A stretch of 64,000 nucleotides of DNA, taken from contig CAWJAJ010000015.1 in NCBI GenBank assembly GCA_963840805.1, positions 186,001 through 250,000 of the forward strand, read 5' to 3'. Below are positions 8,856 to 18,851 of this stretch, piece after piece. How positions within the stretch are numbered: position 1 is the stretch's first letter; every line of letters begins with the position of its first letter. A program made the translations under genes and the position numbers. The DNA is from CADEEN01 sp963840805. Its GTDB lineage: Bacteria; Pseudomonadota; Gammaproteobacteria; Burkholderiales; Burkholderiaceae_C. The notes below the pieces were generated by a model, which saw only the letters and a list, made by a program, of their open reading frames with translations, ran no database searches and was not told the origin of the DNA.

Positions 8856-11180
8856 TCGTCGCGCCGCGGCACCAGCAGGTCGCGGTTGCCGTTGGTCGCC
8901 ATGGCCGAGACGAGGCCGGATTTCTCCATCTGCTCGAGCAGGCGCGCGGCGCGGTTGTAGCCGATGCGCAGATGGCGTTGCACGAGCGAGATCGACGCCC
9001 GCTTGTGCTGCAACACGATCGCCACGGCCTGGTCGTACATCGGGTCGGACTCTCCATTGGCTTCACCCGGCGCACCCGGCTCGGCACCGGGCTCGCCGTC
9101 GAGCGTGCCGCCTTCGAGAATGCCCTCGATGTAGTTCGGCTCGCCCTGGCTCTTCAGGTAGTTGACAACGCGGTGGACCTCGTCGTCGCTGACAAAGGCG
9201 CCGTGCACGCGCATCGGCGTGGGCACCCCAGCGGGCGCCGACATGTAGAGCATGTCGCCCTGCCCCAGCAGCGCCTCGGCGCCCATCTGGTCGAGGATCG
9301 TGCGGCTGTCGATCTTGCTGCTGACCTGGAAACTCAGGCGGGTCGGGATGTTGGCCTTGATCAGGCCCGTGATCACATCGACGCTGGGCCGCTGCGTGGC
9401 CAGGATCAGGTGGATGCCGGCCGCGCGCGCCTTTTGTGCCAGGCGGGCGATCAGCTCCTCGATCTTCTTGCCGACGACCATCATCAGGTCGGCCAGCTCG
9501 TCGATCACGACCACGATGTGCGGCAGGCGCTCCAACGGCTCGGGCGCCTCGGGCGTCAGGCTGAACGGGTTGGGCAGGCTTCTCGCCGCGCTCGGCGGCT
9601 TCGTCGATCTTGCGGTTGTAGCCCGACAGCTGGCGCACGCTGAGCCTGCTCATCAGCTTGTAGCGGCGCTCCATCTCGCCGACGCACCAGTTGAGCGCGT
9701 TGGCCGCCTGCTTCATGTCGGTGACCACCGGGCACAGCAGGTGCGGGATGCCCTCGTAGACGCTGAGTTCGAGCATCTTCGGGTCGACCATGATCAGCCG
9801 CACATCGCGCGCCTCGGCCTTGTAGAGCACCGACAGGATCATCGCGTTGATGCCCACGCTCTTGCCCGAGCCGGTGGTGCCCGCCACCAGGCAGTGCGGC
9901 ATCTTGGCCAGATCGGCCACCACCGGCAGGCCGACGATGTCCTTGCCCAGGCCCATCGTCAGGTGCGACGCGGCATCGTTGTAGGCCTGCGAACCGAGGA
10001 TCTCGGCCAGCCGGATCATCTGCCGCTTGGCGTTGGGCAACTCCAGCGCCATCGTGGTCTTGCCGGGGATCGTCTCGACAACGCGGATGCTGACCAGGCT
10101 GAGCGAGCGCGCCAGGTCCTTCGCCAGGTTGAGCACCTGGGCACCCTTGACGCCGGTGGCCGGCTCGATCTCGTAGCGCGTGATCACCGGGCCGGGCGAG
10201 GCTGCGACCACGCGCACCTCGACGCCGAAGTCCTTCAGCTTCTTCTCGATCAGCCGCGAGGTCATCTCCAGCGACTCGGCGTTCACGCTCTCGACGCGGC
10301 CGGTTACCGCGTCGAGCAGGTCGACCTGCGGCAGCTTGGTGTCGGCCAGTTCGCTGAACAGCGGCTTCTGCCGCTCCTTGGCCACACGCTCGGATTTCGG
10401 CAGCTCGGGCAGCGGCTTGTCGATGACGATCGGCAACTGCTCTTCGACGGCGTGGCGCTCGATATCGACGACATGCTCGCGCTCGCGTTGCGCCGCCAGG
10501 CCCAGGCGCACGTCCTCGGCACGTTCGCGCCGCTCTTCGCGCCGCTCCTTGAAGGTGTCGATGCGCTCGCCGATGGCCTCGGCCAGCCGCAGCCACGAGA
10601 AGCGCAAGGCCAGCGCCATGCCGGCCAACATTGCGGCGATCCACAGCACGCCCGAGCCGGCAAAGCCCAGCCATTTCACCGACAGCGGGCCCAGCGTGTA
10701 GCCCAGCACGCCGCCGGCGTGGCCGGGCAGCAGCGATTCGAAGCGATACAAGCGCGTCGACTCGAGCGCGGTGCTGGCGGCCAGCAGCAAGGCCAGCCCG
10801 AGCCAGAACGCTGCGGCATGGCCGCCATGGGCCGGCTCGCCGCGCAGGCCGCGCGCCAGCGCCGACAGCCACGCCCGCGCGGCCACCAGCGGCAGCCACC
10901 ACACCGAGTGGCCGAACAGGAACAGCGCGAAGTCCGATGCCCAGGCCCCGATCTGGCCGGCCTTGTTGCGCAGCGCCCCCCCGGTTCCGGACGTCGAGAA
11001 GGCGGGGTCGGCAGCGTGGTGGGTCACCAGGGCCAGCATCGCCAGCAGCCACAGCACGGCACCGGCCAGCAACCACAGCTGGCGGCGCATCGGCATCGAC
11101 GCTACGCCCGTGTTCGCACCTGCCGGGCCGGCAGCCGCCGCGCTGCCGTCGGCGCGCAGCGATCCGAGGGGAAAGGTCAT
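8852..11180 (-). CDS. ftsK: FtsK DNA translocase (one frameshift)
   Basis: A septal DNA pump for chromosome dimer resolution. The N-terminal part has four or more membrane helices (to about residue 195), then an Arg/Glu-rich linker and the alpha domain. The motor carries Walker A in VAGTTGSGKSVGINAM and Walker B in VVVIDELADLMMVVGKK. The C-terminal gamma winged helix, with KRASISLVQRHLRIGYNRAARLLEQME, is present and would read KOPS sites. A single extra base near 9580 splits the gene into two frames; dropping it joins GEKP-like sequence to LPNPFSLTPEAPEPLERLP. At roughly 775 residues it is the shorter FtsK form. It follows a Crp-type gene by 43 bases. Confidence 0.95.
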
Positions 11181-11223
11181 GCGTGAATTGTCGCCCAGCC
11201 GGGCGACCAGGCCGGGAACGTGT

Positions 11224-11892
11224 TCAGTCGTTGTGCAGGCGCTGCTTGATGATCACCGAGCCGTTTTCCTGGGTCTCGATGACGCCGCGTTCCTCGAGAT
11301 CCTTCATCACCCGGCTGACCATCTCGCGCGAGGCGCCGACGACCTTGGCCATGTCCTGGCGTGACACCTTGTTGCGGATGAGCTGCACACCGTTCACGTC
11401 CTCGGCCATGTCGAGCAGCGTTCGCGCCACGCGGCCGTACACGTCCAACAGCGCCAGCGATTCGATCTGCCGATCGGCCGCGCGCAAGCGCGACACCAGG
11501 CCGCGCAGGATGCCGTAGGCCAGCGTGGTGCTGTCGGGCAGGCAGCGCGAGAACTCGGTGCGCCCGAGTACCAGCATGTCGGTCTGGATCTCGGCGCGCA
11601 CGGTGGCCGAGTGCGGCTCGTTGTCGATCAGGCTCATCTCGCCGACGTAGTCGCCCGCCTCGAGCACCGCCAGGATGACCTCGCGGCCCCGCGAATCGGC
11701 CGTCAGTACGCGGGCGCGGCCATTGAGCAGGATGAACAGCGAATTGCTCTTGCGCCCCTGCTCGACGACGATCTCGCCGCGGCGAAAGCGCCGCTTCACG
11801 ACACTGTCGGCCACCTGCTGCGCCTGGTCGTTCGTCAGCATCGAGAACAGCGGCACACGGCGAATCAAGTCGAGATTCGAGAGCATCGACAT
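11224..11892 (-). CDS. Crp/Fnr family transcriptional regulator
   Basis: A 222-residue regulator with an N-terminal cyclic-nucleotide-binding beta-barrel (GREVILAVLEAGDYVGEMSLID resembles the Crp phosphate-binding cassette). A dimer helix follows, then a C-terminal winged helix with VSRQDMAKVVGASREMVSRVM. The Fnr iron-sulfur cysteine cluster is absent, so it is not an oxygen-sensing Fnr. The ATG at 11892 is chosen over the frame start at 11961 because AAGGAG lies just upstream. It lies upstream of ftsK on the same strand and divergent from trxB. Ligand and targets are unknown. Confidence 0.9.
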   Translation of the reverse strand: MSMLSNLDLIRRVPLFSMLTNDQAQQVADSVVKRRFRRGEIVVEQGRKSNSLFILLNGRARVLTADSRGREVILAVLEAGDYVGEMSLIDNEPHSATVRAEIQTDMLVLGRTEFSRCLPDSTTLAYGILRGLVSRLRAADRQIESLALLDVYGRVARTLLDMAEDVNGVQLIRNKVSRQDMAKVVGASREMVSRVMKDLEERGVIETQENGSVIIKQRLHND

Positions 11893-11988
11893 CGGCGGAA
11901 CTCCTTGCAGCGCAGGGTTGTTGTGCGGGCAGCAAAGGCCGCGACAACGCAACCCGGGCAACTGCCTACAATTTCACTATTGTGCCTA

Positions 11989-12027
11989 TTGACAGCGTTG
12001 GCGCCACTGGGACCGTACCCCAGGTAC
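11989..12027 (+). promoter_or_regulatory. Possible trxB promoter with inverted repeat
   Basis: A consensus -35 hexamer TTGACA (11989-11994) is followed, inside the window where a -10 box should lie, by the perfect inverted repeat GTACC-CCA-GGTAC (12015-12027). This lies about 40 bases before the trxB ATG, in the 175-base region shared with the divergent Crp-type gene. No good -10 hexamer is visible at the expected spacing, so a repressible or activator-dependent promoter is a guess. Confidence 0.3.
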
Positions 12028-12067
12028 CCTGACTTGTTGGCGCACAGCGACGCTCGCCCTACCTCCA

Positions 12068-13024
12068 ATGACCCACCCACCCACCCACGCCAAAGTCCTG
12101 ATCCTCGGCTCCGGCCCGGCCGGCTACACCGCCGCGATCTACGCCGCACGCGCCAACCTGAAGCCGATGCTGGTCACCGGCCTGGCGCAGGGCGGCCAGC
12201 TGATGACCACCACCGACGTCGACAACTGGCCGGCCGACGTCGCCGGCGTGCAGGGCCCGGAGTTGATGCAACGCTTCCTGGCGCACGCCGAGCGCTTCAA
12301 CACGCAGATCGTGTTCGACCATGTCAACCAGGTGGATCTCGCGACGCGCCCGTTCAGGCTGAGCGGAGACGCTGGCAGCTACACCTGCGACGCGCTGATC
12401 ATCGCCACCGGCGCCAGCGCAAAGTACCTGGGCTTGCCGAGCGAGCAGGCCTTCATGGGCCGGGGTGTCAGCGGCTGCGCCACCTGCGACGGCTTCTTCT
12501 ACAAGGGACAGGAGGTCTGCGTGGTCGGTGGCGGCAACACCGCGGTCGAGGAGGCGCTGTACCTGTCCAACATCGCCAGCAAGGTGCACCTGATCCACCG
12601 CCGCGACAAGTTCCGCGCCGAGGCGATCCTGATCGACAAGCTGCACGCCAAGGTCGCCGAAGGCAAGATGCAGTTGCACCTGTGGCAGACGCTCGACGAA
12701 GTGCTGGGTGATACGTCCGGCGTGACCGGCGTGCGCATCAAGGACACGCGGGACGGCGCCACCAGCGAGCTGAAGGTACAGGGCTGCTTCATCGCCATCG
12801 GTCACCAGCCCAACACCGACATCTTCAAGGGCCAGCTGGAGATGAAGGACGGCTACATCATCACGCGCACCGGGCTCAACGGCCTGGCCACGATGACCAG
12901 CGTGCCCGGTGTGTTCGCCGCCGGCGACGTACAGGACCACGTCTACCGCCAGGCCATCACCAGCGCCGGCACGGGCTGCATGGCCGCGCTCGACGCGCAG
13001 CGCTTCCTGGAACAGCAGGCCTAG
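12068..13024 (+). CDS. trxB: Thioredoxin reductase
   Basis: A 318-residue flavoenzyme that reduces thioredoxin with NADPH. Visible motifs in order are the FAD dinucleotide fold LGSGPAGYTAAIYAARA, ATGASAKYLGLPSE, the redox disulfide CATC within GVSGCATCDGFFY (near residue 140), the NADPH fold VGGGNTAVEEALYLS, and the C-terminal FAD contact GVFAAGDVQD. It is of the low-molecular-weight bacterial type. It begins a plus-strand run divergent from the Crp-type regulator and ftsK, the usual betaproteobacterial arrangement. Confidence 0.97.
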   Translation: MTHPPTHAKVLILGSGPAGYTAAIYAARANLKPMLVTGLAQGGQLMTTTDVDNWPADVAGVQGPELMQRFLAHAERFNTQIVFDHVNQVDLATRPFRLSGDAGSYTCDALIIATGASAKYLGLPSEQAFMGRGVSGCATCDGFFYKGQEVCVVGGGNTAVEEALYLSNIASKVHLIHRRDKFRAEAILIDKLHAKVAEGKMQLHLWQTLDEVLGDTSGVTGVRIKDTRDGATSELKVQGCFIAIGHQPNTDIFKGQLEMKDGYIITRTGLNGLATMTSVPGVFAAGDVQDHVYRQAITSAGTGCMAALDAQRFLEQQA

Positions 13025-13129
13025 CGCCGGCGCGGCATGCGGCCTGGTTCGGCCGCGGGTTTGCCGCTATACTCGCGGTCTTTGCCGGAATCGGCAGCCC
13101 CAGTTTCATCGAGATTTTGGAGGTGCCCC

Positions 13130-13363
13130 ATGGCACGCGTCTGTCAGGTCACGGGCAAGGGCCCGATGGTGGGAAACAACGTTTCCCACGCCAACAACAA
13201 AACCAAGCGCCGCTTCCTGCCGAATCTGCAGTACCGCCGCTTCTGGCTCGAGACCGAAAACCGCTGGGTGCGGCTGCGCGTGACCAACGCCGCGCTGCGC
13301 CTGATCGACAAGGTGGGCATCGAGCAGGTCGTCGCCGACCTGCGGGCCCGCGGCGCCCTCTGA
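13130..13363 (+). CDS. rpmB: 50S ribosomal protein L28
   Basis: A 77-residue ribosomal protein beginning MARVCQVTGKGPMVGNNVSHANNKTKRRF. The ATG at 13130 has GGAGGTG just upstream; the frame start at 13037 adds unrelated sequence. Only one cysteine is present, so this is the zinc-free form. rpmG follows 14 bases later, the standard rpmBG operon. Confidence 0.97.
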   Translation: MARVCQVTGKGPMVGNNVSHANNKTKRRFLPNLQYRRFWLETENRWVRLRVTNAALRLIDKVGIEQVVADLRARGAL

Positions 13364-13377
13364 TTTAGGAGCAAACG

Positions 13378-13548
13378 ATGGCCACCAAAGGCGGACGCGA
13401 AAAGATCAAGCTGGAATCCTCGGCCGGCACCGGGCATTTCTACACCACGGCCAAGAACAAGAAGACGACGCCGGAGAAGCTCGAATTCATGAAATTCGAC
13501 CCGAAGGCACGCAAGCACGTGCTCTACAAGGAAACGAAGTTGAAGTAA
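13378..13548 (+). CDS. rpmG: 50S ribosomal protein L33
   Basis: A 56-residue ribosomal protein, MATKGGREKIKLESSAGTGH to KHVLYKETKLK. It is preceded by TTAGGAG as ribosome site and lies 14 bases after rpmB. There are no CxxC pairs, so like the L28 here it is the zinc-independent paralogue type that does not depend on zinc supply. Two strong terminators follow. Confidence 0.96.
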   Translation: MATKGGREKIKLESSAGTGHFYTTAKNKKTTPEKLEFMKFDPKARKHVLYKETKLK

Positions 13549-13558
13549 GAAGAAGAAC

Positions 13559-13582
13559 GGGGTCGCCACAGCGACCCCTTTT
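13559..13582 (+). terminator. Intrinsic terminator 1 after rpmBG
   Basis: A perfect 8-base-pair stem, GGGGTCGC / GCGACCCC, closes a CACA loop and runs directly into TTTT. It lies 10 bases after the rpmG stop and has the classic intrinsic terminator form. Confidence 0.92.
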
Positions 13583-13588
13583 CGTTGG

Positions 13589-13616
13589 TGGGCCGCAGAC
13601 GCGGCCCATTTTTTTT
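13589..13616 (+). terminator. Intrinsic terminator 2 after rpmBG
   Basis: A perfect 8-base-pair stem, TGGGCCGC / GCGGCCCA, with AGAC loop is followed by eight consecutive T residues. It stands six bases after the first terminator, giving a tandem stop before the convergent desaturase gene. The T-run is on the plus side only, so it serves rpmBG rather than the minus-strand gene. Confidence 0.92.
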
Positions 13617-13636
13617 GCCTGTTCGCCGGCCCCGCC

Positions 13637-14857
13637 TCAGGCGTGCGCGGCGCGCAGCTTCAGCGAGAACTCCTGCAGCGCGGCGACGCCACTGTCCTCG
13701 GCGCGCTTGCACCAAGCCTGCAGATCGACCACCAACTGTTCGGCCGACACGTTGGTGCGCGTCCAGAGCTGGCGCAGTTCCTCGCGCATCGCCACCAGCT
13801 TGGCCAGTGCCGGGCTTTGCGCCAGCGCCTGCGCCACCTGCGGCTTCACGCCCTGCGGGATGCGCTCGTCGTCGCGATGCAGCCAGCGCTTGGCCAGCCG
13901 CAACTCCGACCAGCGGGCGCTGTTCTTGGCGCCCTGTGCCTTGAGCTTGTCCAGCTCGGCACGTACCGTGTGCCTGAGTGCCGACGCGTAATGCGCCATC
14001 ACCTCGTAGCGGTTGGCGATCAGCGCCTCGAGCGTCTTGCCGTCGGCCGCGCGCACGGCGCCCAGTTCCAGCTTCGGCGGCGTCTTGCGAACCTTGGCCA
14101 GGCCCAGCATCTCGAGGCCGCGGATGTAGCCCCAGCCGAGGTCGAATTCGTAGGGCTTGACCGAGAATTTGGCCGACGTCGGGTAGGTATGGTGGTTGTT
14201 GTGCAACTCCTCGCCGCCGATCACGACGCCCCACGGCGAAACGTTGGTCGAGGCATCCGGCGCCTCGAAATTGCGGTAGCCCCACCAGTGACCGAGGCCA
14301 TTGATGATGCCGGCCGCGTTGATCGGGATCCACGCCATCTGCACTGCCCACACGGCGGCACCGATGGCGCCGAACAGCCACAGGTCGACGATCAGCATCA
14401 GCCCGACGCCTTGCCAGGAATAACGCGTGTAGAGGTTGCGCTCGATCCAGTCGTCGGGTGTCTGGCGGCCGTACTTGTCCAGCGTGTCCTGGTTCTTGGC
14501 CTCGGCACGATAGAGCTCGCTGCCTTCGAGCAGCACCTTCTTGATGCCGCGCGTCTGCGGGCTGTGCGGGTCTTCGTCGGTCTCGCACTTGGCGTGGTGC
14601 TTGCGGTGGATGGCCACCCATTCCTTGGTCACCATGCCGGTGGTCAGCCACAGCCAGAAGCGGAAGAAGTGCGATGGCAGTGCGTGCAACTCCAGTGCGC
14701 GGTGCGCCTGCGCCCGGTGCAGAAAGATGGTGACTGCCGCGATCGTGATGTGGGTCATCACCAGTGTCACCAGCAAGACCTGCCACCAAGTTACGGCCAG
14801 TGCGCCATTGGCCAGCCAGTCGACCAGCGCGTCACGCACCAGAATCATCGTTTCCAT
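13637..14857 (-). CDS. Acyl-CoA/acyl-lipid delta-9 type fatty-acid desaturase
   Basis: A 406-residue membrane di-iron desaturase. The three histidine boxes are complete: HRAQAHR at residues 47-53, HRKHH at 84-88 and HNNHH at 219-223. Four hydrophobic segments surround them, as in the stearoyl-CoA desaturase family. The C-terminal 150 residues form a charged helical tail without recognised domain. The likely reaction is oxygen-dependent introduction of a cis double bond into membrane fatty acids, which would tune fluidity. Its end faces the rpmBG terminators. rsmB lies about 105 bases upstream on the same strand. Confidence 0.93.
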   Translation of the reverse strand: METMILVRDALVDWLANGALAVTWWQVLLVTLVMTHITIAAVTIFLHRAQAHRALELHALPSHFFRFWLWLTTGMVTKEWVAIHRKHHAKCETDEDPHSPQTRGIKKVLLEGSELYRAEAKNQDTLDKYGRQTPDDWIERNLYTRYSWQGVGLMLIVDLWLFGAIGAAVWAVQMAWIPINAAGIINGLGHWWGYRNFEAPDASTNVSPWGVVIGGEELHNNHHTYPTSAKFSVKPYEFDLGWGYIRGLEMLGLAKVRKTPPKLELGAVRAADGKTLEALIANRYEVMAHYASALRHTVRAELDKLKAQGAKNSARWSELRLAKRWLHRDDERIPQGVKPQVAQALAQSPALAKLVAMREELRQLWTRTNVSAEQLVVDLQAWCKRAEDSGVAALQEFSLKLRAAHA

Positions 14858-14962
14858 TCGTCACTGTCCTCCAGATCGCGCATTGTAGAGGGATGGGCCG
14901 CCCTGGCGGCCGCATTAATGCGTACTGGTGTACCGACCAAAGCCGCGCCAAGAGCCACGATC

Positions 14963-16223
14963 TCATGTTTTCTGCCAAACAGCAGCAAAGAAGCCGTCTG
15001 TTGAATGCAGATGGGGCCACAAACGCAAATTGCCATCTTGTGCCAGCGTAGTCCGCGCCAGGCACCTTGAGATCGGTCAAGAGAGCATCGACCGCCAGCC
15101 GCGCAAAGCCCGGATGCGCCGACGCGAAAGCCGCGCAAACGGCCTCGTTTTCGCTCGCCAATAGGCTGCAGGTGGCGTAGACGAGCCGGCCGCCCGGCTT
15201 GAGCAGCCGCGCAGCGCCGGCCAGGATCGCCGTCTGCTTGGCATTCAACTCCTGCACCGCCTTCGGCGACTGTCGCCACTTCAGGTCGGGATTGCGACGC
15301 AGCGTGCCCAGCCCTGAACAAGGGGCGTCGACGAGCACGCGATCGATCTTGCCGGCCAGCCGCTTGATGCGCTCGTCGCGCTCGTGGGCAATCTGCACCG
15401 GATACACATTGGACAGACCGCTGCGCGCCAGCCGCGGCTTCAGCGCCTCGAGGCGGTGGCCGGCCACGTCGAACGCGTACAGGCGCCCGGTGTTGCGCAT
15501 CGCGGCGCCGAGCGCCAGCGTCTTGCCGCCGGCGCCGGCGCAGAAGTCGACCACCATTTCGCCGCGCTTGGCATCGGTGAGCAGCGCCAGCAACTGACTG
15601 CCTTCGTCCTGCACCTCGACCTCGCCGCCGGTGAATAGCGGCAGTTTCTGCAGCGCCGGCCGGCCCTGCACGCGCAGGCCCCAGGGCGAGTACGGCGTCG
15701 GCACGGCCTCGATGCCGGCCGCGGCCAGCGCCTCCTGTGCCGCGTCGCGCTTGGTCTTCAGCACGTTGACGCGCAAGTCCAGCGGCGCCGGTGCGTCCAG
15801 GCTCGCCACCAGGGCCCAAAAGCCCTCGTCGCCCAGTTGCGCCTGCAGCGGCTGCGCGATCCAGTCGGGCAGGTTGTGGCGCAACTTGGGCGCCAGCGTG
15901 CTGCGATCGACAGCCTGCGCCTGCTCGAGCCACTTCTGCTCGTGCGGCGCCAGCGCGGCGCGCAGGAACGCCGCATCGCCGGCCCAGCCGACGATTGCCA
16001 ACCGGCGCTCGAGCGGCCCGCTGCCGCTTTGCGCCAAATGCTGGAACAGCAGGCGCCGGCGCAGCACCGCGTAGGCCGTCTCGGCCAGCGTGTGGCGCTC
16101 GCGCGGGCCGAGCTCCCGGTGCTGGCGCAGGAAGAACGACACGATGTTGTCGGCCGGCGCGTCGAACTTCAGCACCGCGGCGATCAGTTCGGCGCAGGCG
16201 TCGAGCAGGGCTTTGGGATGCAT
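14963..16223 (-). CDS. rsmB: RsmB-type 16S rRNA (cytosine-C5) methyltransferase (one frameshift)
   Basis: A NOL1/NOP2/Sun family methyltransferase for 16S rRNA C967. The SAM site is VDFCAGAGGKTLALGA, the motif IV cysteine is in VDAPCSGLGTLRRNPD, and the catalytic cysteine is in VYATCSLLASENE. The open frame runs to 14832 with an aberrant tail. Removing one base near 15030 restores the normal family ending LRLWPHLHSTDGFFAAVWQKT with a stop at 14963, so that end is used here. The N-terminal NusB-like domain is short. It starts 7 bases after the purN stop and is probably co-transcribed with purN. Confidence 0.92.
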
Positions 16224-16230
16224 GGCGGCG

Positions 16231-16854
16231 CTACAGCAACTGAGCCGCGCCGGCGCGGTGCGTGACGATGCCGCGCTCGAGGCGCAGTTGTCCCTCGACG
16301 AACCAGCGCACCGCCAGCGGGTAGATCACATGCTCGCGCGCTAGCACTCGCGCGGCGAGCGTGTCTTCGTCGTCGTCCGGCAGCACCGGCACCGCGGCCT
16401 GCACGACGATCGGTCCGTGGTCGAGTTCGGGCGTCACGAAGTGCACCGTCGCACCGGCCACCTTGCAGCCGGCCTCGATGGCGCGGCGGTGCGTGTGCAG
16501 GCCCGGGAAGGCCGGCAGCAGCGAGGGATGGACGTTGAGCATGCGGCCTTCGTAGCGGCGCACGAAGTCGGCGCCGAGGATGCGCATGAAGCCCGCCAGC
16601 ACGACCAGGTCGGGGCGGTGGGTGTCGATCTCGTCGGCCAGCGCGGCGTCGAACGCGTCGCGGCTGGCGAAGCCGCGGTGGTCGACCACTGCGGTGGCGA
16701 TGCCGTGCGACTGCGCAAACCCCAACCCCTCCGCACCCGGCCGGTTCGCGATCACCGCCGCCACCCGCGCCGGCCAGCCTTCGACAGCGCAGTGCTCGAC
16801 GATCGCCTGCATGTTCGAGCCGCGACCGGAGATGAGGATGACGATGCGTTTCAC
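16231..16854 (-). CDS. purN: Phosphoribosylglycinamide formyltransferase
   Basis: A 207-residue enzyme of purine synthesis, transferring a formyl group from 10-formyl-tetrahydrofolate to GAR. The phosphate loop is ISGRGSNMQAI, the folate-site sequence is VLAGFMRILGADFV, the catalytic Asn/His lie in NVHPSLLPAFPGLHTH, and the catalytic aspartate in ELDHGPIV. It is divergent from trpS (70 bases) and followed at once by rsmB. Confidence 0.96.
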   Translation of the reverse strand: MKRIVILISGRGSNMQAIVEHCAVEGWPARVAAVIANRPGAEGLGFAQSHGIATAVVDHRGFASRDAFDAALADEIDTHRPDLVVLAGFMRILGADFVRRYEGRMLNVHPSLLPAFPGLHTHRRAIEAGCKVAGATVHFVTPELDHGPIVVQAAVPVLPDDDEDTLAARVLAREHVIYPLAVRWFVEGQLRLERGIVTHRAGAAQLL

Positions 16855-16924
16855 GTGCGGCGGCCCAGACTGGCGCGCGAGTGTAGCCGCCTAGAATCTC
16901 GGCTCTCTCTGTGAAGCCAACACG

Positions 16925-18133
16925 ATGAAGTCTCGCGTCCTCTCCGGCATGCGTCCCACCGGCGCGATGCACCTCGGCCACTACCACGGCGCCCTGAAGA
17001 ACTGGGTGCGCCTGCAGGAGGAGTACGACTGCTTCTTCTTCGTCGCCGACTGGCACGCGCTGACCACGCACTACGAGGAACGCGGCGTGATGGAGCGCTA
17101 TGTCTACGAGATGGTCACCGACTGGCTGGCCGCGGGGCTGGACCCCGAACGCTGCACCATCTTCATCCAGAGCCGCCTGCCCGAGCACGCCGAGTTGTTC
17201 ACGCTGCTGGCGATGGGCACGCCACTGGGCTGGCTCGAGCGCGTGCCGACCTACAAGGACCAGATCGAGAAGCTGAAGGACCGCGACCTCGCCACCTACG
17301 GCTTCCTCGGCTACCCGCTGCTGCAGGCTGCCGACATCCTGATCTACCGCGCCGCCTACGTGCCGGTCGGCGAAGACCAGAGCTCGCACGTCGAACTCAC
17401 GCGCGAGGTCGCGCGCCGCTTCAACCACCTGTACGGCCGCCCGGGCGATTTCGAGGCCAAGGTCGCCGCTGCCGTCGCCAAGCTGCCCAAGGACGATGCG
17501 CGTTATCTCGAGAAGCAGCGCAAGGCCTACGGCGAGACCGGCAGCGCCGAAGCGCTGGCCAAGGGCGAAGGCATGGTCGCCAAGGCCGCCGCCCACATCG
17601 CCGGCTGGAGCAGCGACGACAGCGAGCTGCTGCTCGGCCACCTGAGGGGCAGCGGCCGCACCATCCTGACCGAGCCGCAGGCGCTGCATACCGAGGTCAA
17701 GAAGCTGCCCGGCCTCGACGGCGCCAAGATGAGCAAGAGCTACGGCAATGCGATCGCGATGCGCGAAGAGCCGGCCGTCGTGAAGCAGAAGATCCAGACC
17801 ATGCCGACCGACCCCGCCCGCGTGCGCCGCAGCGACCCGGGCAATCCCGAGCGCTGCACCGTGTGGCAGTTCCACCAGCTCTACTCGAACGCCGAGACCA
17901 AGGACTGGGTCGTCAAGGGCTGCACCACCGCCGGCATCGGCTGCCTCGAATGCAAGCAGCCGGTGATCGACGCCGTGATCGCCGAGCAGCAGCCCTGGCG
18001 CGAGCGCGCCGAGCAATACCTGGCCAATCCCAAGCAGGTGCACTGGATCGTCGAGATGGGCACCGAGCGCGCGCGCACCGTCGCCAAGCAGACGATGAAA
18101 GACGTGCGCGACGCGATGGGCCTGGCCTACTGA
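16925..18133 (+). CDS. trpS: Tryptophanyl-tRNA synthetase
   Basis: A 402-residue class I synthetase. The HIGH-like sequence is MHLGHYHG near residue 17, with GMRPTGAMHLGH typical of TrpS. The KMSKS loop is AKMSKSYGN near residue 270. The length exceeds the roughly 335 residues of E. coli TrpS because of an insertion between the nucleotide-binding half and the KMSKS loop, a form common in betaproteobacteria. The start follows a short leader 70 bases from the divergent purN. An esterase gene follows after 25 bases. Confidence 0.96.
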   Translation: MKSRVLSGMRPTGAMHLGHYHGALKNWVRLQEEYDCFFFVADWHALTTHYEERGVMERYVYEMVTDWLAAGLDPERCTIFIQSRLPEHAELFTLLAMGTPLGWLERVPTYKDQIEKLKDRDLATYGFLGYPLLQAADILIYRAAYVPVGEDQSSHVELTREVARRFNHLYGRPGDFEAKVAAAVAKLPKDDARYLEKQRKAYGETGSAEALAKGEGMVAKAAAHIAGWSSDDSELLLGHLRGSGRTILTEPQALHTEVKKLPGLDGAKMSKSYGNAIAMREEPAVVKQKIQTMPTDPARVRRSDPGNPERCTVWQFHQLYSNAETKDWVVKGCTTAGIGCLECKQPVIDAVIAEQQPWRERAEQYLANPKQVHWIVEMGTERARTVAKQTMKDVRDAMGLAY

Positions 18134-18158
18134 CCTCCATGGAACCGGGCCCGCCGCC

Positions 18159-18842
18159 ATGACGCTGCAAACCATCGAACTGCACCCCGGCGAGACGCCC
18201 GCCGCGACCATCATCGTGCTGCACGGCCTGGGCGCCGACGGCAGCGATTTCCAGCCACTGGCCGACGAGATGGACCTCGCCGCCATCGGCCCGGTGCGCT
18301 GGGTGCTGCCGCGCGCGCCGGTGCGCCCGGTCACGCTCAATAACGGCTACCGCATGCGCGCCTGGTACGACATCCTCGGCAGCGAGCTCGAACGCGCGGG
18401 CGCGCCGCGCGAAGACGAGGCCGGGTTGCGCGAGTCTTTCGGCCTGGTGCACCGGTTGATCGACCGCGAAGTCGCCAGCGGCGTGCCGGCCGCACGCGTC
18501 GTGCTGGCCGGCTTCAGCCAGGGCTGTGCGGTCGCACTCGGCGCCGGGTTGCGCTACCCGCAGCGGCTGGCGGGACTGGCCGGACTCTCAGGCTACCTGC
18601 CGCTGGCCGACACCACGGCCGGCGAGCGGCACGCCGCCAACAGCGCCGTGCCGATCTTCCTCGGCCACGGTACGCGCGACGCGGTGGTGCCGCACGCGCG
18701 CGGTACGGCCTCGCGCGATGCACTCACTGCGCTGGGCTATCGCGTCGAGTGGCACGAGTACCCCATGGAGCACTCGGTGAGCATGGAAGAGATCGCCGAC
18801 TTCAGCCGCTGGCTGCAAGCTGTGCTGCGCCTGCCGGTCTGA
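18159..18842 (+). CDS. Carboxylesterase / phospholipase family alpha/beta hydrolase
   Basis: A 227-residue alpha/beta hydrolase of the acyl-protein thioesterase/carboxylesterase family (PF02230). The start includes IVLHGLGADGSDF (oxyanion region). The nucleophile serine is in LAGFSQGCAVALG (about residue 112), the acid is in GHGTRDAVVP, and the histidine is in YPMEHSVS. It hydrolyses short acyl esters; the physiological substrate is not evident. It is co-directional with trpS and directly upstream of a broken MFS gene. Confidence 0.92.
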   Translation: MTLQTIELHPGETPAATIIVLHGLGADGSDFQPLADEMDLAAIGPVRWVLPRAPVRPVTLNNGYRMRAWYDILGSELERAGAPREDEAGLRESFGLVHRLIDREVASGVPAARVVLAGFSQGCAVALGAGLRYPQRLAGLAGLSGYLPLADTTAGERHAANSAVPIFLGHGTRDAVVPHARGTASRDALTALGYRVEWHEYPMEHSVSMEEIADFSRWLQAVLRLPV

Positions 18843-18851
18843 GAGCCTTCA

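Noticed and set aside
11224..11892. The Crp/Fnr-type regulator as the Fnr for the two FNR-type promoters
   Set aside because: It has no N-terminal cysteine cluster for an iron-sulfur sensor, so oxygen control through it is not supported.
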